Notes: generated from the sequence alone by a model not told the origin. A stretch of 64,000 nucleotides of DNA from Aminobacter anthyllidis (GCF_018555685.1 NZ_JAFLWW010000013.1:1-64000); one strand, 5' to 3'. Numbered from the stretch's first letter, positions 1-9,524 are shown. Numbers and translations: made by a program.

Positions 1-50
1 TTCTGGCGAAAGCCGAAAACTTCCGCAGGCCCAGCTTGCGAAAATGGTGG

Positions 51-1781
<1,731 letters not shown>

Positions 1782-1797
1782 GAACAATGCTCTCGGT

Positions 1798-2022
1798 CTA
1801 GCTGGTGTCGGAATTGCCGTCGCCGGCTCTTTCGCCCGGTGGTTCTGCCTTGGCCGCGTGAGAGTTGGGAGCGTCTTTGGCGTCCGTTGCGTTTGCGAAG
1901 CGCTCGCGTGCCATGCCCCGCCCGATCAGCCAAGCGAGAGCCAGGATCGCCGGATGGGTTTTGGGCCTGTCGGTGCTCGGAGAGTGCCGCGCGTCGGCCG
2001 CCGTCACGTTGTCGTCTGTCAT
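1798..2022 (-). CDS. small hypothetical protein upstream of recombinase
   Basis: A 74-residue protein beginning MTDDNVTAADARHSP. The start at 2022 has GAGGAAG just upstream, better supported than an earlier in-frame start at 2118. It has a short hydrophobic stretch (HPAILALAWLIG) followed by a polar, alanine- and aspartate-rich tail. The stop lies 16 bases before the recombinase start, so the two are probably co-transcribed. It might be an accessory or directionality factor, but no family is recognised and this is only inference from position. Confidence 0.55.
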   Translation of the reverse strand: MTDDNVTAADARHSPSTDRPKTHPAILALAWLIGRGMARERFANATDAKDAPNSHAAKAEPPGERAGDGNSDTS

Positions 2023-2302
2023 AGGCTTCCTCGCTTCGTTGTGTCGAAGCGAAGATGAAGCTGCCAGATTGACCGGCCGGGAAGGGGGAAAATGCGGTCG
2101 TAGCAACGTGGAGCGCAATGACCTGCATTCGGCGCCCTCTCCTAAGCAGACGCAGGATGCCGACTGTCACGACGCTGGAAACGCCGGTCAGGGCCTTGGC
2201 GCCAACCCGCCTTGACCTTGACCGGCTCCGCCGTGAAGCCACATGCAATGAAGCCACCCGGCGAATTGTCCGGTAGTGCAGGGGAGAGGCGAGCCTCACC
2301 GT

Positions 2303-2971
2303 CTACCCGCCCGGGAAAAACGCATGCGGTGTCAGCTGGCGCCCGATCCGCATCAGATCCTCGCGCGCCGAGCGGATTTGTGGCCAGGGAAATGCCGAAC
2401 GATCTTCCCAGTCCGCGCCGTTGCGCAACACCGCATCGAGCTTGCCCACAACGCCTGAAAGCGAGACGGCGGGCGTCCCGGAAAGCGCCTCCAGCAGCGC
2501 CGCGACCCTTGCAAAGCCTGCCTGCTCAGCCCTTAGTCCCTCGAAATAGCCGATCTCCGTCGCAACCACCTCGAAATGTGCTTGTCGCGCGTCGAGTTCA
2601 GCTTCGGCCTTGGCGCGGATAGCCGCCATGTCGGTCCGCTCGCCGATAATCCGGTCCAGCGCCATCTTCGAGCAAACGATGGTCTCCTCGCCGCCAGGGA
2701 TGCTCACAACCGTCCAAAGCGCATCGACCCGTTCGGCAAGTGCTGCCTCGAGTTCCTGCAGCCGGTCACAGCGCCACATTGCTTGATCATATGCAGCATT
2801 CCAATCGCGCCACAGTTCCATCGCAGGGTCGGAGGTCGCACCTGTACTCTCAGCGGTGTGAGCCGACGCCTTGCGGCCAAACGTCCATCCGGTCGCACCA
2901 ACAACCCATCCCGCAAGCGCCATCCGCCGCGTGACGCAGGCCAAACTCATGCTATGGTCGGAATCAGCCAT
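2303..2971 (-). CDS. hypothetical protein with N-terminal export or anchor signal
   Basis: A 222-residue protein. The N-terminus carries a basic-hydrophobic segment (residues about 16-38, TRRMALAGWVVGATGWTFG, ending near KASA) that looks like a Tat-like or uncleaved signal. The rest is helical and acidic with repeated Glu-Ala-Arg patterns (about 50-170), probably a coiled-coil or helical bundle. Starts at 2971 or at the second Met (MSLACV, about 2950) are both possible. No function is recognised. It is divergent from the ribbon-helix-helix gene at 3116. Confidence 0.6.
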   Translation of the reverse strand: MADSDHSMSLACVTRRMALAGWVVGATGWTFGRKASAHTAESTGATSDPAMELWRDWNAAYDQAMWRCDRLQELEAALAERVDALWTVVSIPGGEETIVCSKMALDRIIGERTDMAAIRAKAEAELDARQAHFEVVATEIGYFEGLRAEQAGFARVAALLEALSGTPAVSLSGVVGKLDAVLRNGADWEDRSAFPWPQIRSAREDLMRIGRQLTPHAFFPGG

Positions 2972-3058
2972 GATCCGAGCTCCTCAACAGCTTAGGTTAT
3001 GGTCAGGCCGAGCGGCGTGTTGGAGCACTTCGCTCGGCTGCAAGATAGTAACTTTTTA

Positions 3059-3074
3059 CGTACATACCGTACAT
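3059..3074 (+). promoter_or_regulatory. possible operator: direct CGTACAT repeats
   Basis: Two copies of CGTACAT at 3059-3065 and 3068-3074 lie about 45 bases before a ribbon-helix-helix gene. Such proteins often bind short direct or inverted repeats in their own promoter. This is a weak, positional inference. Confidence 0.3.
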
Positions 3075-3115
3075 TACGGACGCACATATTGTCAAACACG
3101 CCTAGCTCCTCGGAA

Positions 3116-3256
3116 ATGAAAACTGAACGCTTTGAGTTGCGGCTCTCCAGCGAACTCCTGGCGCGGATCGACGAATGGCGTCGTAACCAACCTGATTTAC
3201 CCACGCGATCTGAGGCTATTCGTCGTTTGGTAGAAAGCGGACTAATTCCTAAATAG
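3116..3256 (+). CDS. ribbon-helix-helix (CopG/Arc-type) DNA-binding protein
   Basis: A 46-residue protein, MKTERFELRLSSELLARIDEW then RRNQPDLPTRSEAIRRLVESG, the classic strand-helix-helix of ribbon-helix-helix regulators. The start ATG at 3116 gives the expected compact domain; the same frame extends upstream to 2999 but that part has no family character. Standalone proteins of this size usually act as dimeric repressors or antitoxins. No toxin partner is adjacent, unless it was the damaged XRE-type gene 35 bases downstream. Confidence 0.7.
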   Translation: MKTERFELRLSSELLARIDEWRRNQPDLPTRSEAIRRLVESGLIPK

Positions 3257-3290
3257 TGCCACGTTGACGGCCGGCGTCAGAGACGTTCAG

Positions 3291-3543
3291 GTGTTCGAAA
3301 GACTGGCTGCACTTCAATGTGATATGGCGCGTCGCGCTGGGATGGGGAACGCGAGACCTTGCTCGAAACGCGGAGGTATCGCCTGATACGATCGCCCGTC
3401 TTGAACGTGGCGAACAGCTAAAGAGTTCGACGGTCGATGCAATTCGGCTGGCTTTCGAGGCCGCTGGCATTAAGTTCATTCCTGCAAATGGTGGCGGGCC
3501 AGGCGTACGGCTGGCTCGAAACTCAGAACCGAAGAGCACGTAA
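3291..3543 (+). pseudogene. XRE-family helix-turn-helix gene, frameshifted
   Basis: Two frames together match one small XRE protein. Frame one from GTG 3291 reads MFERLAALQCDMAR; the next frame continues VALGWGTRDLARNAEVSPDT then IARLERGEQLKSSTVDAIRLA and ends at 3543. Related proteins read through as one chain (QC-MAR-ALGW-RDLA), so a single-base loss near 3330 has probably split the gene. A shorter product could still start at GTG 3319, but it would lack the first helix. Probably inactive unless the indel is a sequencing error. Confidence 0.6.
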
Positions 3544-4098
3544 AGCCCGGAGAGGGTTCCTATTTAGGCATTGCTCCGCGCCAACATTGCGACCATTTTC
3601 TCACCCGCCGATTACCCTCCGCAATACGCTATAGCCGCCGAACGTACGCCCTTGCATCTGGTAGAGGCCGGCCCGCGCGCAGAAGAGCGTAGAAACGGCG
3701 GCGTTCGGGGGCGGAAAAGTTTGAATCGCTTTCGGTCGAATGATTGCCACAAAAATACGTGCGGCCTGGTATGGCGGGAATGCGCACCATGTCGGCCATT
3801 GAGATGACCGTTGTGCCTTTGCCTGACAGCAGACATTGTTGGCGACCCTTGTGGAGGTCGCGGTCGTGTGAGCAACGGTGTGCTGTCTACGGTCCGTTAC
3901 CGGAAACATCTGGCTGAAATGGCCATTCGAAGAGCAGCCCCTTTTGAGACTTGGCCTAGCGCAAGCAAACTTGCCGGCGGCAACGATGACCTGCTGTGGA
4001 CGCGCACCAATGGCGGCGAGAGCGCTCGGTAGCCGCCGCGAGTGCATTCCCTCACGGGCCGACACAAATTTTAGCACCCCCTCTTGTCCTTACCGATA
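3544..4098. other. intergenic, no gene seen
   Basis: Open frames here have poor composition and no family character. The segment resembles degenerate spacer sequence often found in rhizobial islands. The operon promoter begins at its right end. Confidence 0.5.
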
Positions 4099-4115
4099 TG
4101 TAAGATTATCTTACA
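4084..4115 (+). promoter_or_regulatory. promoter with 17-bp palindromic operator
   Basis: TGTAAGATTATCTTACA (4099-4115) is a perfect palindrome with 8-base arms. A -35-like TTGTCC (4084-4089) and -10-like TTATCT (4106-4111) are 16 bases apart, so the palindrome overlaps the -10 element. It lies 20 bases before the first gene of an operon that encodes an XRE regulator, so autoregulation by that protein, relieved by the ImmA-type protease, is the likely logic. Confidence 0.55.
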
Positions 4116-4134
4116 TCCACAAGCGGAGGTCATT

Positions 4135-4437
4135 ATGACGCTCGACGATGCGAAGAACGCTTTAATTTCAGTCCTGGGGGAGATACAGACCCTCAGCGGC
4201 CTAGCCTGCCCGCCTCTGGATGGCGGAGTTATCCCTCCGAAGGTGTTGCCGAAGTTCGACAGCACTGTATGGCCCGTCGCAACGACGATGGTAGCCCGGA
4301 AGCTCGGCGTTACCATTCCTAATGACGTTCACATTTTTGGTGGAGAGAATGGATCACCTCTTTTGACCATTGAACAGACCGCAGCACTGATTTGTAAAAA
4401 AGCGCAGTCGAAAGCCCCGGCAAAGGTGGCAGCGTAG
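4135..4437 (+). CDS. acyl-carrier-protein-like protein
   Basis: A 100-residue protein with an ACP-like order of elements: helix 1 (residues 2-20), a long loop rich in Pro and Gly (24-40), a D42-S43 motif opening the second helix (FDSTVWPVATTMVARKLGV), then an IPND turn and a last helix after LTIEQTAALI. In acyl carrier proteins the serine of Asp-Ser carries 4'-phosphopantetheine; here Ser43 is the candidate. The loop before it is longer than in FabAcp. AGCGGAGG lies 6-8 bases before ATG 4135, which favours this start over one at 4084. It is the first gene of a six-gene operon whose members nearly all overlap, and a holo-ACP synthase is encoded in the converging operon. The ACP reading is from pattern and context, not a database match. 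Confidence 0.6.
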   Translation: MTLDDAKNALISVLGEIQTLSGLACPPLDGGVIPPKVLPKFDSTVWPVATTMVARKLGVTIPNDVHIFGGENGSPLLTIEQTAALICKKAQSKAPAKVAA

Positions 4438-4438
4438 C

Positions 4439-4792
4439 ATGGAAGATCAAGATCATCGTAAGGCGATAGCGGCCCGTCTGAAAGAGGCGCGACGCCTCTC
4501 TGGCTTGAGCCAGGGACAGGTCGCGCAGCAGATGAACCTCCATCGTCCGTCGGTGTCAGAAATTGAAGCTGGAAACCGACGGGTCAGCGCGGAGGAATTG
4601 AGCCACTTCGCGAAGATCTATGACGTCAGTGTTGCCTACTTGGTAGGCGACGCGCCCGACACATTGGCTGTCAACGACCCACGTCTACAACTTGCCGCGC
4701 GTGAGTTGCAAAAACTGTCACCCGATTCTCTCAACAAGCTTCTCAAAGCGTTGGCTGCTCTTAGGGCGGGTGATGATGAGGGCGCTAACTGA
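4439..4792 (+). CDS. XRE-family transcriptional regulator
   Basis: A 117-residue protein with an N-terminal helix-turn-helix (about residues 8-62: ARLKEARRLSGLSQGQVAQQ, then the recognition helix region RPSVSEIEAGNR). The C-terminal half is helical. The stop overlaps the start of the next gene (TGATG). XRE proteins paired with ImmA/IrrE peptidases are usually repressors cleaved on a signal, as in ICEBs1 ImmR/ImmA. The palindrome at 4099-4115 is its probable operator. No toxin activity is implied by sequence. Confidence 0.85.
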   Translation: MEDQDHRKAIAARLKEARRLSGLSQGQVAQQMNLHRPSVSEIEAGNRRVSAEELSHFAKIYDVSVAYLVGDAPDTLAVNDPRLQLAARELQKLSPDSLNKLLKALAALRAGDDEGAN

Positions 4793-5658
4793 TGGATCGA
4801 ATGCTGATTGATCGGAAAGCACTGCTACGCAACGCAATGCAGGCAGCTGCCGATTTGCGGGACGCCACGGGCTTCGATCAGTTTGATCCGGCAGATCCAT
4901 ACGTCGCTGCGGCTAAACTCAGCGTCAAGGTGGTGTTTCTAGGGGCAAGTATGGAAGGCTTTTATTTCAAGGGGCCGCCCGGGCGCATCCTCTTGTCCGG
5001 CCTTCGACCTGTGCCGCGACGTGCATTTACTTGCGCACACGAACTCGGCCATCACTGGTTTGGCCATGGATCGACCATGGACGAACTAAAGGAGGACGAG
5101 CGTTCGGAGTCGAACAAACCTGAAGAGGTGCTCGCCAACGGTGTAGCCGCATTCTTTCTTATGCCTACAGCTGGAATACGCGGAGCCTTCGCGAGACGTG
5201 GTTGGAATATCGCAGCCCCGACCCCGGTCGAACTGTTTGTCGTCGCATGTGAGTTCGGCGTCGGCTATCTCACGCTTCTCAATCACCTCAGCTACACATT
5301 GCGGGAAATCAATGGAACTACCCGAACCGAGTTAGGAAAGTGGTCGCCGCAACGTGTTCGTCGTCTGCTCCTTAGCGAAGAATACGACTCGCTAATTGTT
5401 GTTGACTGTCATGCGAGAGCCGCAACTTTCGACGTTGAGAAAGGTGCCGCCATCTTGCTGCCACTTGATGCTCGCGCTGACGGTGTTGCTCTGGAACACA
5501 TCCGGACCTCGGCGGAGTATGAAGTCTACCGTGCAGCGAAACGGGGATGTGCATCAATCACCCGTGAAAACCAAGCTTTTGAGGTGCGGGTCATGCCCAA
5601 ACTGTATGAAGGGCCTGCCGGCAATCGCTTCTTGGAGGATCCAGATGAAAACAACTGA
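4792..5658 (+). CDS. ImmA/IrrE-family zinc metallopeptidase
   Basis: A 288-residue protein with the zinc motif HELGHHWFGH (residues 83-92; H83, E84 and H87 are the HExxH triad) and the downstream acidic pair of PEEVLANGVAAFFLMP (about 110-125) that supplies the third ligand in this family. The C-terminal third (about 180-288) is an added domain of unknown role. The family cleaves partner XRE repressors or anti-sigma-type proteins; the partner here is the gene just upstream, with which it overlaps by one base. ATG 4801 is an alternative start. It overlaps the next gene by 14 bases. Confidence 0.85.
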   Translation: MDRMLIDRKALLRNAMQAAADLRDATGFDQFDPADPYVAAAKLSVKVVFLGASMEGFYFKGPPGRILLSGLRPVPRRAFTCAHELGHHWFGHGSTMDELKEDERSESNKPEEVLANGVAAFFLMPTAGIRGAFARRGWNIAAPTPVELFVVACEFGVGYLTLLNHLSYTLREINGTTRTELGKWSPQRVRRLLLSEEYDSLIVVDCHARAATFDVEKGAAILLPLDARADGVALEHIRTSAEYEVYRAAKRGCASITRENQAFEVRVMPKLYEGPAGNRFLEDPDENN

Positions 5659-6454
5659 TGTACGCCCCGTGGTTATCACGGCCGACAACCTTTCGCTGGG
5701 CTGGGCTAGGGTACTAAGCGAATTGTGCAAACCGGGAGTAAACCGCCTAGCTCCCTTGACGTTGACCATCACCGGTTTCGATAATCGGGGAAAGGCAGCA
5801 GAAGTTCCGGCAATTCGCGATGCGGTTGACGCCTTCTTAGATGCCCAAGGACGGAAAGACACAGAGAACGTCGCTTGGACCATTTTCCCGCAGCGCTATC
5901 TTGAACTTGCCGATGGGAATCGCGATGCTTTCTTCGAGCTTTTCATCGAGAGTTTCCAGCGAGTTCAAGAATTTAATCCTCGCAACAACAAGCGGGGATC
6001 ATATTTTCAGCGCCTTGTAGACCTGAATGGGGGGGGCAAAGGCCCGAACCAACTGAAATGGATGCTGGACGACTACGATGCTCACCCGAAGGCCCGCCGG
6101 ACGTCCAAGTTTCAAGCTACTACGTTTGACCCCACTCGAGACTATTCGGCCGCAAGCCTTTTAGAGTTTCCATGCCTGCAGCAAGTGAGTTTTGTCTGCA
6201 ACAATGGCGCTTTGGCCATGAATGGCTTTTACGCCACACAGCAGATCGCACGGAAGGCTTACGGAAACTATCTCGGCCTCTCGCGCCTCGGCGCATTCAT
6301 GGCCCACGAGATGAAACTGCGGTTTGAGCAACTGAATATTTTTGTGGGGGTCGCTCAGATGGACATTGCCAAGTCCGACGCAGACCTCCAGGCACTACTA
6401 AAAGTGGTTCGCCCACACTTGGACGCGCCACAAGGTGCAAAGGTAGCGGCGTGA
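5645..6454 (+). CDS. thymidylate-synthase-like protein
   Basis: A 269-residue protein whose C-terminal half aligns by eye with thymidylate synthases. FPCLQQVSFVC (residues 175-185) matches the catalytic PCH-x3-QF block, keeping the cysteine (C177) but with Leu in place of His. It is followed by MNGFYATQQIARKAYGNYLG, matching the YQRS...N-IA segment with Asn208. The N-terminal half is divergent. ATG 5645 has TTGGAGG 5 bases upstream. In hypermodification pathways thymidylate-synthase homologues act as dUMP or dCMP hydroxymethylases; the neighbours (kinase/pyrophosphorylase domain, MazG) point that way. The exact substrate is not shown. Confidence 0.65.
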   Translation: MKTTDVRPVVITADNLSLGWARVLSELCKPGVNRLAPLTLTITGFDNRGKAAEVPAIRDAVDAFLDAQGRKDTENVAWTIFPQRYLELADGNRDAFFELFIESFQRVQEFNPRNNKRGSYFQRLVDLNGGGKGPNQLKWMLDDYDAHPKARRTSKFQATTFDPTRDYSAASLLEFPCLQQVSFVCNNGALAMNGFYATQQIARKAYGNYLGLSRLGAFMAHEMKLRFEQLNIFVGVAQMDIAKSDADLQALLKVVRPHLDAPQGAKVAA

Positions 6455-7512
6455 CCATCGGCAAACCATCGAGGCGTCGGCCAATACTGCGTGCGTCGGC
6501 GCTCCAGAAGACGCCCATATTCGATCTCTACTGGCGGTTCGCTACCGAGCGCCAAGCAGTCTACTTTCGACGAATTGAAGGGGCGTCGTCACCTTGGACA
6601 GATGATCCAATTCTTCAGCAATATAAATTCACAAACGCCTATCGCGCGTCTGATCGGGTCAGCCAGTTTCTAATTCGTCACGTCATATATAGCCGCTCTT
6701 ACCCCGATGTACCTAACGAGGTTGTCTTTCGCATCCTGTTGTTCAAATTGTTTAACAAAATTTCGACATGGCAACTGCTTGAACGAAAAATAGGTCCGCT
6801 TCATTGGCAGAGCTTTGATATGGGACGTTATGATCAAGTCTTGAGCAGTGCTGCCTCCGCCGGTCGCAAGCTCTATTCTGGTGCCTATATAATGCCACCT
6901 GTCGCGCTCGATTCCACCAGTGTCAAGCACCGTGGCCATTTGCGTTTGATCGACTTGATGATGAAAGGCGACTTTGTTCCTCGGCTTCTACAAACCAACA
7001 ATCTCCAGGGCGTTTTTGAGCTTCTGAAGGGCTATCCGTCCCTTGGCGATTTTCTTGCGTTCCAACTTGCGATCGACCTCAACTACTCTACGATCATTGA
7101 TCATGACGAAGCTGAATTTGTTGTTGCCGGGCCTGGTGCACGTGATGGCATTGCCAAGACATTTGTTGACGCTTGTGATGCAGACCCTGTTGACCTCATA
7201 AACTTTATGATGGACCGGCAGGAAGCCGAGTGTGAGCGTCTCCAGCTTCCGTTCCGCTCTCTATGGGGGCGTCGGCTCAAGCTAATCGATTGTCAAAACC
7301 TATTCTGTGAGATCAGCAAATACACACGCGTCTCACATCCGGACATTGTCGGGCTCTCAGGCCGAACGCGCATCAAGCAGATGTTTCGCCCCCAACCCCA
7401 AGTCGTTCATCCTTGGTTCCCACCAAAATGGGGGCTAAACGCAAAGATACTATCCGCCACTCCCGCAGTGCCTCAGGATAACTTGTTTCCGGTGACCGAT
7501 GAAGCTTTCTGA
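6451..7512 (+). CDS. 5-hmdU DNA kinase / thymine pyrophosphorylase helical-domain protein
   Basis: A 353-residue protein with the conserved N-terminal motifs of the family known from base-hypermodification clusters (HMUDK helical domain, alpha-glutamyl/putrescinyl-thymine pyrophosphorylase clades): YWRFATERQAVYFRR (27-41), PWTDDPILQQYKFTNAYRAS (48-67) and DRVSQFLIR (68-76). In phages this family acts on 5-hydroxymethyl-dU in DNA or installs the modification. No P-loop is visible, so the helical domain may act alone or with another partner. The GTG start overlaps the upstream stop (GTGA), typical translational coupling. Family assignment rests on recalled motifs, not a search. Confidence 0.7.
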   Translation: MTIGKPSRRRPILRASALQKTPIFDLYWRFATERQAVYFRRIEGASSPWTDDPILQQYKFTNAYRASDRVSQFLIRHVIYSRSYPDVPNEVVFRILLFKLFNKISTWQLLERKIGPLHWQSFDMGRYDQVLSSAASAGRKLYSGAYIMPPVALDSTSVKHRGHLRLIDLMMKGDFVPRLLQTNNLQGVFELLKGYPSLGDFLAFQLAIDLNYSTIIDHDEAEFVVAGPGARDGIAKTFVDACDADPVDLINFMMDRQEAECERLQLPFRSLWGRRLKLIDCQNLFCEISKYTRVSHPDIVGLSGRTRIKQMFRPQPQVVHPWFPPKWGLNAKILSATPAVPQDNLFPVTDEAF

Positions 7513-8419
7513 CTATCAGGCTCAAGCCTTGCTTACCGACAAAATGCCCGTCTCCCAGGGGACGGCAGATGACGCTGCTCATTTAGTCCCGATGCTCGGC
7601 CTAGCTGGCGAAGCTGGTCAACTGTTGGCTGAGTACAAAAAATGGCTACGCGATGGTCCAGGTCACGTTCTTTTTGTGGACCGGGTCGCCGAAGAGCTTG
7701 GCGATATTCTATGGTACGTGGCGAACTTGGCCAGCAAATACGACTTGAACCTTGATGAAGTCGCGCAACAAAATCTCCGCAAAGTCTCTGATCTCCATGG
7801 TCGAGCAAATAGTGCCGACCCCCTTGACGCAGCGTATAAAGAGACGGAGCGGCTTCCGCGTCAGTTTGTTATCACCTTCTGGGAAATCCGAGAGGGATCA
7901 CAGGTCCAAGTGCGCACCGAAATTAACGGCCGCCTCATCGGTGCAGCGCTGACCGACAATGCTTACAATGACGACGGCTACCGCTTTCACGACATTTTTC
8001 ATGTTGCTTATGCGGCCATACTTGGGTGGTCGCCAGTATTGCGCGGCCTCCTCCGTCTAAAGCGACGCAGCGTACCATTAATTGACGAGGTCGAAGATGG
8101 CGGTCGGGCCGCAGTCATAGAGGAAGGGATTGCAGCCGTGGCGTTCGACTACGCTCGTCGGCACAAGTACCTTGAGGCTGTCACTGACGTCGATGACTCG
8201 TTACTTAGCACGCTTCGGGGTATGAGCGAGCATCTTGAGGTATCAGCGCAACCAATGTCTTACTGGCGCAAGGCTGTTCTTGACGGTTTTACTGTGTGGC
8301 GTGAGCTAGTAAAGCACGGCGGTGGACGCGTTTCCGCAGACTTAGATAAGCGTGAGATCCTTTACTTAGGCCCAGCGGACAACGCGACAACGACCGCGGC
8401 GGCGCTTGCATCTGAGTGA
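7499..8419 (+). CDS. MazG-like nucleotide pyrophosphohydrolase with MazG C-terminal domain
   Basis: A 306-residue protein. The MazG-like helical domain (about 25-98) has GLAGEAGQLLAEYKK and EELGDILWYVANL, giving E38, E45, E65, E66 and D69; Gln41 stands where many relatives have the second Glu of ExxE. The C-terminal domain (about 150-290) has YRFHDIFHVAYAAILGWSP and EDGGRAAVIEEGIAAV, the pattern of the family's separate C-terminal domain. MazG enzymes hydrolyse (d)NTPs to monophosphates; here it may clear unmodified nucleotides or release a modified one. It overlaps the upstream gene by 14 bases and runs 58 bases into the opposing acpS-like gene. Confidence 0.8.
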   Translation: MKLSDYQAQALLTDKMPVSQGTADDAAHLVPMLGLAGEAGQLLAEYKKWLRDGPGHVLFVDRVAEELGDILWYVANLASKYDLNLDEVAQQNLRKVSDLHGRANSADPLDAAYKETERLPRQFVITFWEIREGSQVQVRTEINGRLIGAALTDNAYNDDGYRFHDIFHVAYAAILGWSPVLRGLLRLKRRSVPLIDEVEDGGRAAVIEEGIAAVAFDYARRHKYLEAVTDVDDSLLSTLRGMSEHLEVSAQPMSYWRKAVLDGFTVWRELVKHGGGRVSADLDKREILYLGPADNATTTAAALASE

Positions 8420-8757
8420 GTGAGGCTGAGCAATAGCATACCTACGCCTTTCGAGTCCGCCGCCTCCCGAGCGGTCCCCTTCAGCAGCAGCGTTGGAGCG
8501 CCCGAGCTGCTGTTACTCACTATGATATCCGTGTGAGCAATACCGCTCGCCCCTCCAAGTGCCTTGTATGCGGCCTCTTTAGCCGCGAATCGAGCGGCAA
8601 GACGAGTTAGCCGGTCCGGTCCGGTCCCAGCCGCATCTAGTTCACTCTGGGCAAAGCATCGACCCATGAGTTCAAGGTCGTCGCCATAGAGAAGTCTAAA
8701 ACGATCTAAGTCAACGAGATCGAGACCAATACCCATAAGCTCCTGAGTACGCTTCAC
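8362..8757 (-). CDS. holo-[acyl-carrier-protein] synthase-like phosphopantetheinyl transferase
   Basis: A 131-residue AcpS-type protein. It has the N-terminal Mg-binding motif GIGLDLVDLDRF, the core motif AARFAAKEAAYKALGG and a late LLSLTHSD segment, all placed as in AcpS. It would move 4'-phosphopantetheine from CoA to a carrier-protein serine. GTG 8757 overlaps the upstream stop (TAGTG); ATG 8736 is an alternative but AGGAG is only 3 bases from it. Most bacteria carry one core acpS near lepB and rnc, so an extra copy on an island beside an ACP-like gene suggests a dedicated pair. Its 3' end overlaps the MazG-like gene by 58 bases. Confidence 0.8.
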   Translation of the reverse strand: MKRTQELMGIGLDLVDLDRFRLLYGDDLELMGRCFAQSELDAAGTGPDRLTRLAARFAAKEAAYKALGGASGIAHTDIIVSNSSSGAPTLLLKGTAREAADSKGVGMLLLSLTHSDASAAAVVVALSAGPK

Positions 8758-9524
8758 TACTGTTCGCCCCCCTGTACTGAAAAAAGCGGCGCAAGCAACG
8801 CGGCTCGCGCGGATGTGGGGACAGGGATGATCGGCGGTGAAAACTCTCGTACGATCCACTGTACGGCTAGTCCCGCCGCAAGGGCCAGAACAACTCCAGC
8901 GGCGACCGCGAACACGCCGTTTGCTCGCTCAAGAGCAGTAATACGACTACTCAAATCCTTCTCAGTCGAGCGGATACGATCCGCCAAACCTTGGAGCGAA
9001 TAGACTTCTCCGGCGACTTGGTTCAAAGCAGTAAGGTCGAGCTGTGTTACCGGAGCTTTTGCAGCCTTAGCATAATCAGTCTCTGCACGGTCGATATCCG
9101 CAAACCAGATCAGGAAAGTCGGGTCATTGTGACGGAGATGAATTGGGACAGGTCCAGCGTTGAAGACCGAGAATGTCAGACGGCCTGAGAATCCCGGATC
9201 CACATGAAAGCCAGAGACGTTGATCAGCCCTTTCCACTTGATGCGAGCCCGGATGGAGATGAAGGCCAGAGCATTCTTGGGGACAGTGACTACCTCATGC
9301 GTGAGCACCCAAGCGAACTGGCCCGGTGGAATTGCAAACGCTTCGCCAAGCTGGAGGGTCTTTAAAGACACCGACTTTGGGTCGGGAGTTCGGTCGGTCG
9401 GCGTGACGTAGTACTCAGGCCCCACTTTTAAAGTATAAGCGGCGCAATCAATGCACTCAGGGTCTGCAGGATTTACGAGTTCTGACAAGCGTTCTTTTAG
9501 CGTCTCGCCGCTCCAAAACGCCAT
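8757..9524 (-). CDS. dCTP deaminase/dUTPase-fold protein with C-terminal membrane anchor
   Basis: A 255-residue protein. Residues about 20-155 follow the dCTP deaminase fold: ISIRARIKWKGLINVSG in place of the nucleotide-binding loop, and FHVDPGFSGRLTFSVFNAGP where active enzymes read WIDPGF-G-ITLE-N-G. The catalytic Glu position appears to be Ser119, so deaminase activity is doubtful. A coiled coil (about 170-200) leads to one transmembrane helix (about 203-224). Free dCTP deaminases deplete nucleotides in phage defence; this one looks like a membrane-bound nucleotide sensor or dUTPase-like variant. It is co-transcribed with the gene after it. Confidence 0.65.
   Translation of the reverse strand: MAFWSGETLKERLSELVNPADPECIDCAAYTLKVGPEYYVTPTDRTPDPKSVSLKTLQLGEAFAIPPGQFAWVLTHEVVTVPKNALAFISIRARIKWKGLINVSGFHVDPGFSGRLTFSVFNAGPVPIHLRHNDPTFLIWFADIDRAETDYAKAAKAPVTQLDLTALNQVAGEVYSLQGLADRIRSTEKDLSSRITALERANGVFAVAAGVVLALAAGLAVQWIVREFSPPIIPVPTSARAALLAPLFSVQGGEQ

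Noticed and set aside
3601-4077. 158-codon minus-strand frame
   Set aside because: Composition and lack of any motif or ribosome site suggest spacer; a shifted overlapping frame looks equally protein-like.
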